Shown: positions 19,873 through 21,045 of the stretch, in pieces
Layout of the letters: the number at the start of each line of letters is the position of its first letter
How positions within the stretch are numbered: position 1 is the stretch's first letter
Origin: a virus
Virus record (IMG/VR): IMGVR_UViG_3300044464_000115
Coordinates: 1 to 21,045 of that record
Strand: one strand, 5' to 3'
DNA: 21,045 bases
The notes under the pieces: generated by a model
The model's database searches: none
Seen by the model: the letters and a program-made list of their open reading frames with translations, nothing else
Told to the model about the DNA's origin: nothing
Program-made: the position numbers and the translations under genes

Positions 19873-20521
19873 TCAATTGTCGCTTGGGACTCCAACGTCT
19901 TCCACGACTGGGAGTTGTCAGTGCGACAGCAACGGGCCATCCGGCTTGTCGGATGCGGTAATACAACGCAGATTCAGGAATGCTAGTCTTTTCCGCCCAT
20001 TCCCCCAGTGTCAGAGCCTGTCCGTCGTAGACTACGCGAAAGTTCTTCCGTGTGTTTCGACCTTGCTCCAGTCGAGTCGCCCACCGACAATTCGTCGAGC
20101 TGTACGGACCGTTGTTGTCGCGCCGATCCAGGGTTGCACCGATCGGGCGTGGCCCCATGTCTGTGGCGAACTGTTCAAAGCTCGCCTGCCACGTTTGACA
20201 CACGGTGATTCCACGTCCACCGTACCATTGGTACTTCGCATCGGAGGGATTCAAACAACGCCCCTTCATGACCGACCAGATCCGGTAGAGGGGCGATCGT
20301 GCCTGTCCGTGCGTACGCCGCGCCGTCTTCACCGTCTCGGCATGCAGACAGCCGCAGCTCTTGGTCTCCCCCTTCCGCAGGGTATTCGCGCGCGTGGTGA
20401 TCTCGTTCCCACAGTCGCAGCGACAGCGCCAACGCGCCTTGCCAAAGCGATCGTTCTCGGCGCGATCGATCACGATCAGCCGTCCAAAGCGTTGCCCATC
20501 GAGGGGAGTGGGTGCAACCAC
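19865..20521 (-). CDS. HNH-family homing endonuclease (218 aa)
   Basis: The protein opens with RFGRLIVIDRAENDRFGKAR and a Cys cluster, CRCDCG (33-38) with SCGC (55-58), a zinc-binding module. It continues with LYRIWSVMKGRCLNP (78-92), WYGGRGITVC (99-108) and TLDRRDNNGPYSSTNCRWAT (130-149), the signature of the phage YGGRGI...DRxDNNGPYSPxNCRWAT HNH family. The C-terminus (about 165-205: LTLGEWAEKTSIPESALYYR, GWPVAVALT) is the usual helix-turn-helix DNA-binding repeat. It appears full length. The start is GTG 20521; TGCTACACT at 20529-20537 on the minus strand looks like an extended -10 placed so that mRNA would begin near the start codon. It lies between portal and the next virion gene, opposite in strand. 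Confidence 0.85.
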   Translation of the reverse strand: MVAPTPLDGQRFGRLIVIDRAENDRFGKARWRCRCDCGNEITTRANTLRKGETKSCGCLHAETVKTARRTHGQARSPLYRIWSVMKGRCLNPSDAKYQWYGGRGITVCQTWQASFEQFATDMGPRPIGATLDRRDNNGPYSSTNCRWATRLEQGRNTRKNFRVVYDGQALTLGEWAEKTSIPESALYYRIRQAGWPVAVALTTPSRGRRWSPKRQLTT

Positions 20522-20535
20522 CCGCTCAGTGTAGC

Positions 20536-20772
20536 ATGACCTTGGATCAGCGTATCGCCGAGCTGCTCGCTCATCTGCCGCCGGCCGAGCAGCTGGAGTT
20601 CGCCGCGCTCCAGGAGGCGATCTACCGCGTACGCTTCACCGGCCCGGTCACGATCGATTTTCTCAACGGGGTCCCCCGTCAGATCTCGCTCGGCCAGCCG
20701 GTCAAACTGGCCATCTGTCATGGGCAGCCGGCCGGCGGCCTTGACAAGCCGAAACGATCTGGTACACCCTAG
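20536..20772 (+). CDS. small hypothetical protein (78 aa)
   Basis: The start is MTLDQRIAELLAHLPPAEQL at 20536; an alternative start at 20512 reaches into the HNH gene. The first 35 residues are helical; the middle is beta-like (YRVRFTGPVTIDFLNGVPRQ) and weakly recalls small bacterial proteins of the DUF2292 type. It is the first plus-strand gene after the HNH insertion and is followed by an intrinsic terminator, so it probably belonged directly after the portal before the HNH gene arrived. Function unknown. Confidence 0.55.
   Translation: MTLDQRIAELLAHLPPAEQLEFAALQEAIYRVRFTGPVTIDFLNGVPRQISLGQPVKLAICHGQPAGGLDKPKRSGTP
20741..20768 (+). promoter_or_regulatory. possible promoter upstream of the terminator
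   Basis: There is a perfect TTGACA (20741-20746), a 16-bp spacer and TACACC (20763-20768; 3 of 6 matches). Transcription would start near 20775 and meet the terminator at 20825-20856, giving an RNA of about 80 nt, or a leader for the gene at 20875 if read through. Confidence 0.4.
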
Positions 20773-20824
20773 CCGCGCATCACGCGCCCACGACGTCTGC
20801 TGGCTGGTCCTGGCGAGACGTGCG

Positions 20825-20856
20825 AGGCCGATTCCTTCGGGGGGTCGGCCTTTTTT
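20825..20856 (+). terminator. strong intrinsic terminator
   Basis: AGGCCGA pairs with TCGGCCT (7 bp). The inner part can extend through T-G wobbles to CC/GG around a TTCG tetraloop with one bulged G. Six T residues follow directly (20851-20856). It ends the plus-strand transcription unit that carries the portal and the gene at 20536. Confidence 0.85.
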
Positions 20857-20874
20857 CGCGTACAGAGGTCGTCC

Positions 20875-21045
20875 ATGCCGCTTGAGGGTGCGCGCTACCG
20901 CTACAAGACAGGCACCGACACGCGACTGGCGTTCAAGGGCGGCCAGGTCGTCGAGGCTAAGAATATGAAGACCGGCGCGACGCACACCCCCCAGGAGTTT
21001 GCGCGCGACCGCAAGGCCAAGCGGACCACGGGGCGATCGATGCGA
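20875..21045 (+). CDS. partial basic protein (first 57 aa), runs off the right edge
   Basis: ATG 20875 follows AGAGG at a good distance and reads MPLEGARYRYKTGTDTRLAF, then KGGQVVEAKNMKTGATHTPQ and EFARDRKAKRTTGRSMR, still open at the window end. It is strongly basic and starts 18 bases after the terminator's T run, so it begins a new unit or depends on readthrough. By position downstream of the portal it may be a head or scaffold-related gene, but no motif supports this. Confidence 0.55.
   Translation, partial: MPLEGARYRYKTGTDTRLAFKGGQVVEAKNMKTGATHTPQEFARDRKAKRTTGRSMR

Overview
This window looks like about 21 kb of a tailed double-stranded DNA bacteriophage (Caudoviricetes) with a GC-rich genome. 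The evidence is a packaging and head module (candidate small terminase, large-terminase ATPase and nuclease, portal), dense genes with many 1-17 nt stop/start overlaps, Shine-Dalgarno sites, sigma70-like promoters, and two homing elements (an intein and a free-standing HNH endonuclease). The host is probably a GC-rich bacterium; nothing here identifies it further. No integrase, tRNA, rRNA, CRISPR array or insertion sequence was seen.

Layout: (1) 1-1419, minus strand: a partial PD-(D/E)XK nuclease running off the left edge, preceded in its operon by two small proteins and a good promoter at 1476-1504. (2) 1684-4907, plus strand: a RepA-like RecA-fold ATPase/helicase with a C-terminal winged helix, a small ORF, then a 314-bp gene-free stretch dense in GTTCCA boxes in both orientations (candidate origin or operator array), a coiled-coil protein, a secreted protein with a thrombospondin-1-like motif, and a zinc-finger protein. 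(3) 4825-10308, minus strand: a chain of 17 very small to medium genes, almost all coupled through ATGA, GTGA or TGATG overlaps. Many have Cys pairs resembling zinc ribbons; the largest is a DUF932-type protein. A promoter whose spacer holds a perfect palindrome drives it. (4) 10778-19872, plus strand: a glycosyltransferase, small proteins, a candidate small terminase, a membrane/coiled-coil protein, the large terminase, several small proteins, and the portal. (5) 19865-21045: a minus-strand HNH homing endonuclease tail-to-tail with the portal, a small plus-strand gene, a strong intrinsic terminator, and a partial gene leaving the right edge.

Most notable: the large terminase is encoded in pieces. 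The ATPase ORF carries a 262-residue intein inside its deviant Walker A motif, and the RNase H-fold nuclease domain is a separate ORF after an intervening small Cys-containing gene. DNA next to both homing elements (42 bp upstream of the intein; the last about 130 bp of the portal gene) is less GC-rich than the surrounding coding sequence, as co-conversion during homing would leave it. The left-facing and right-facing operons probably serve early/accessory and packaging/virion functions respectively. The ATPase plus the GTTCCA array would be the replication centre if that array is an origin.
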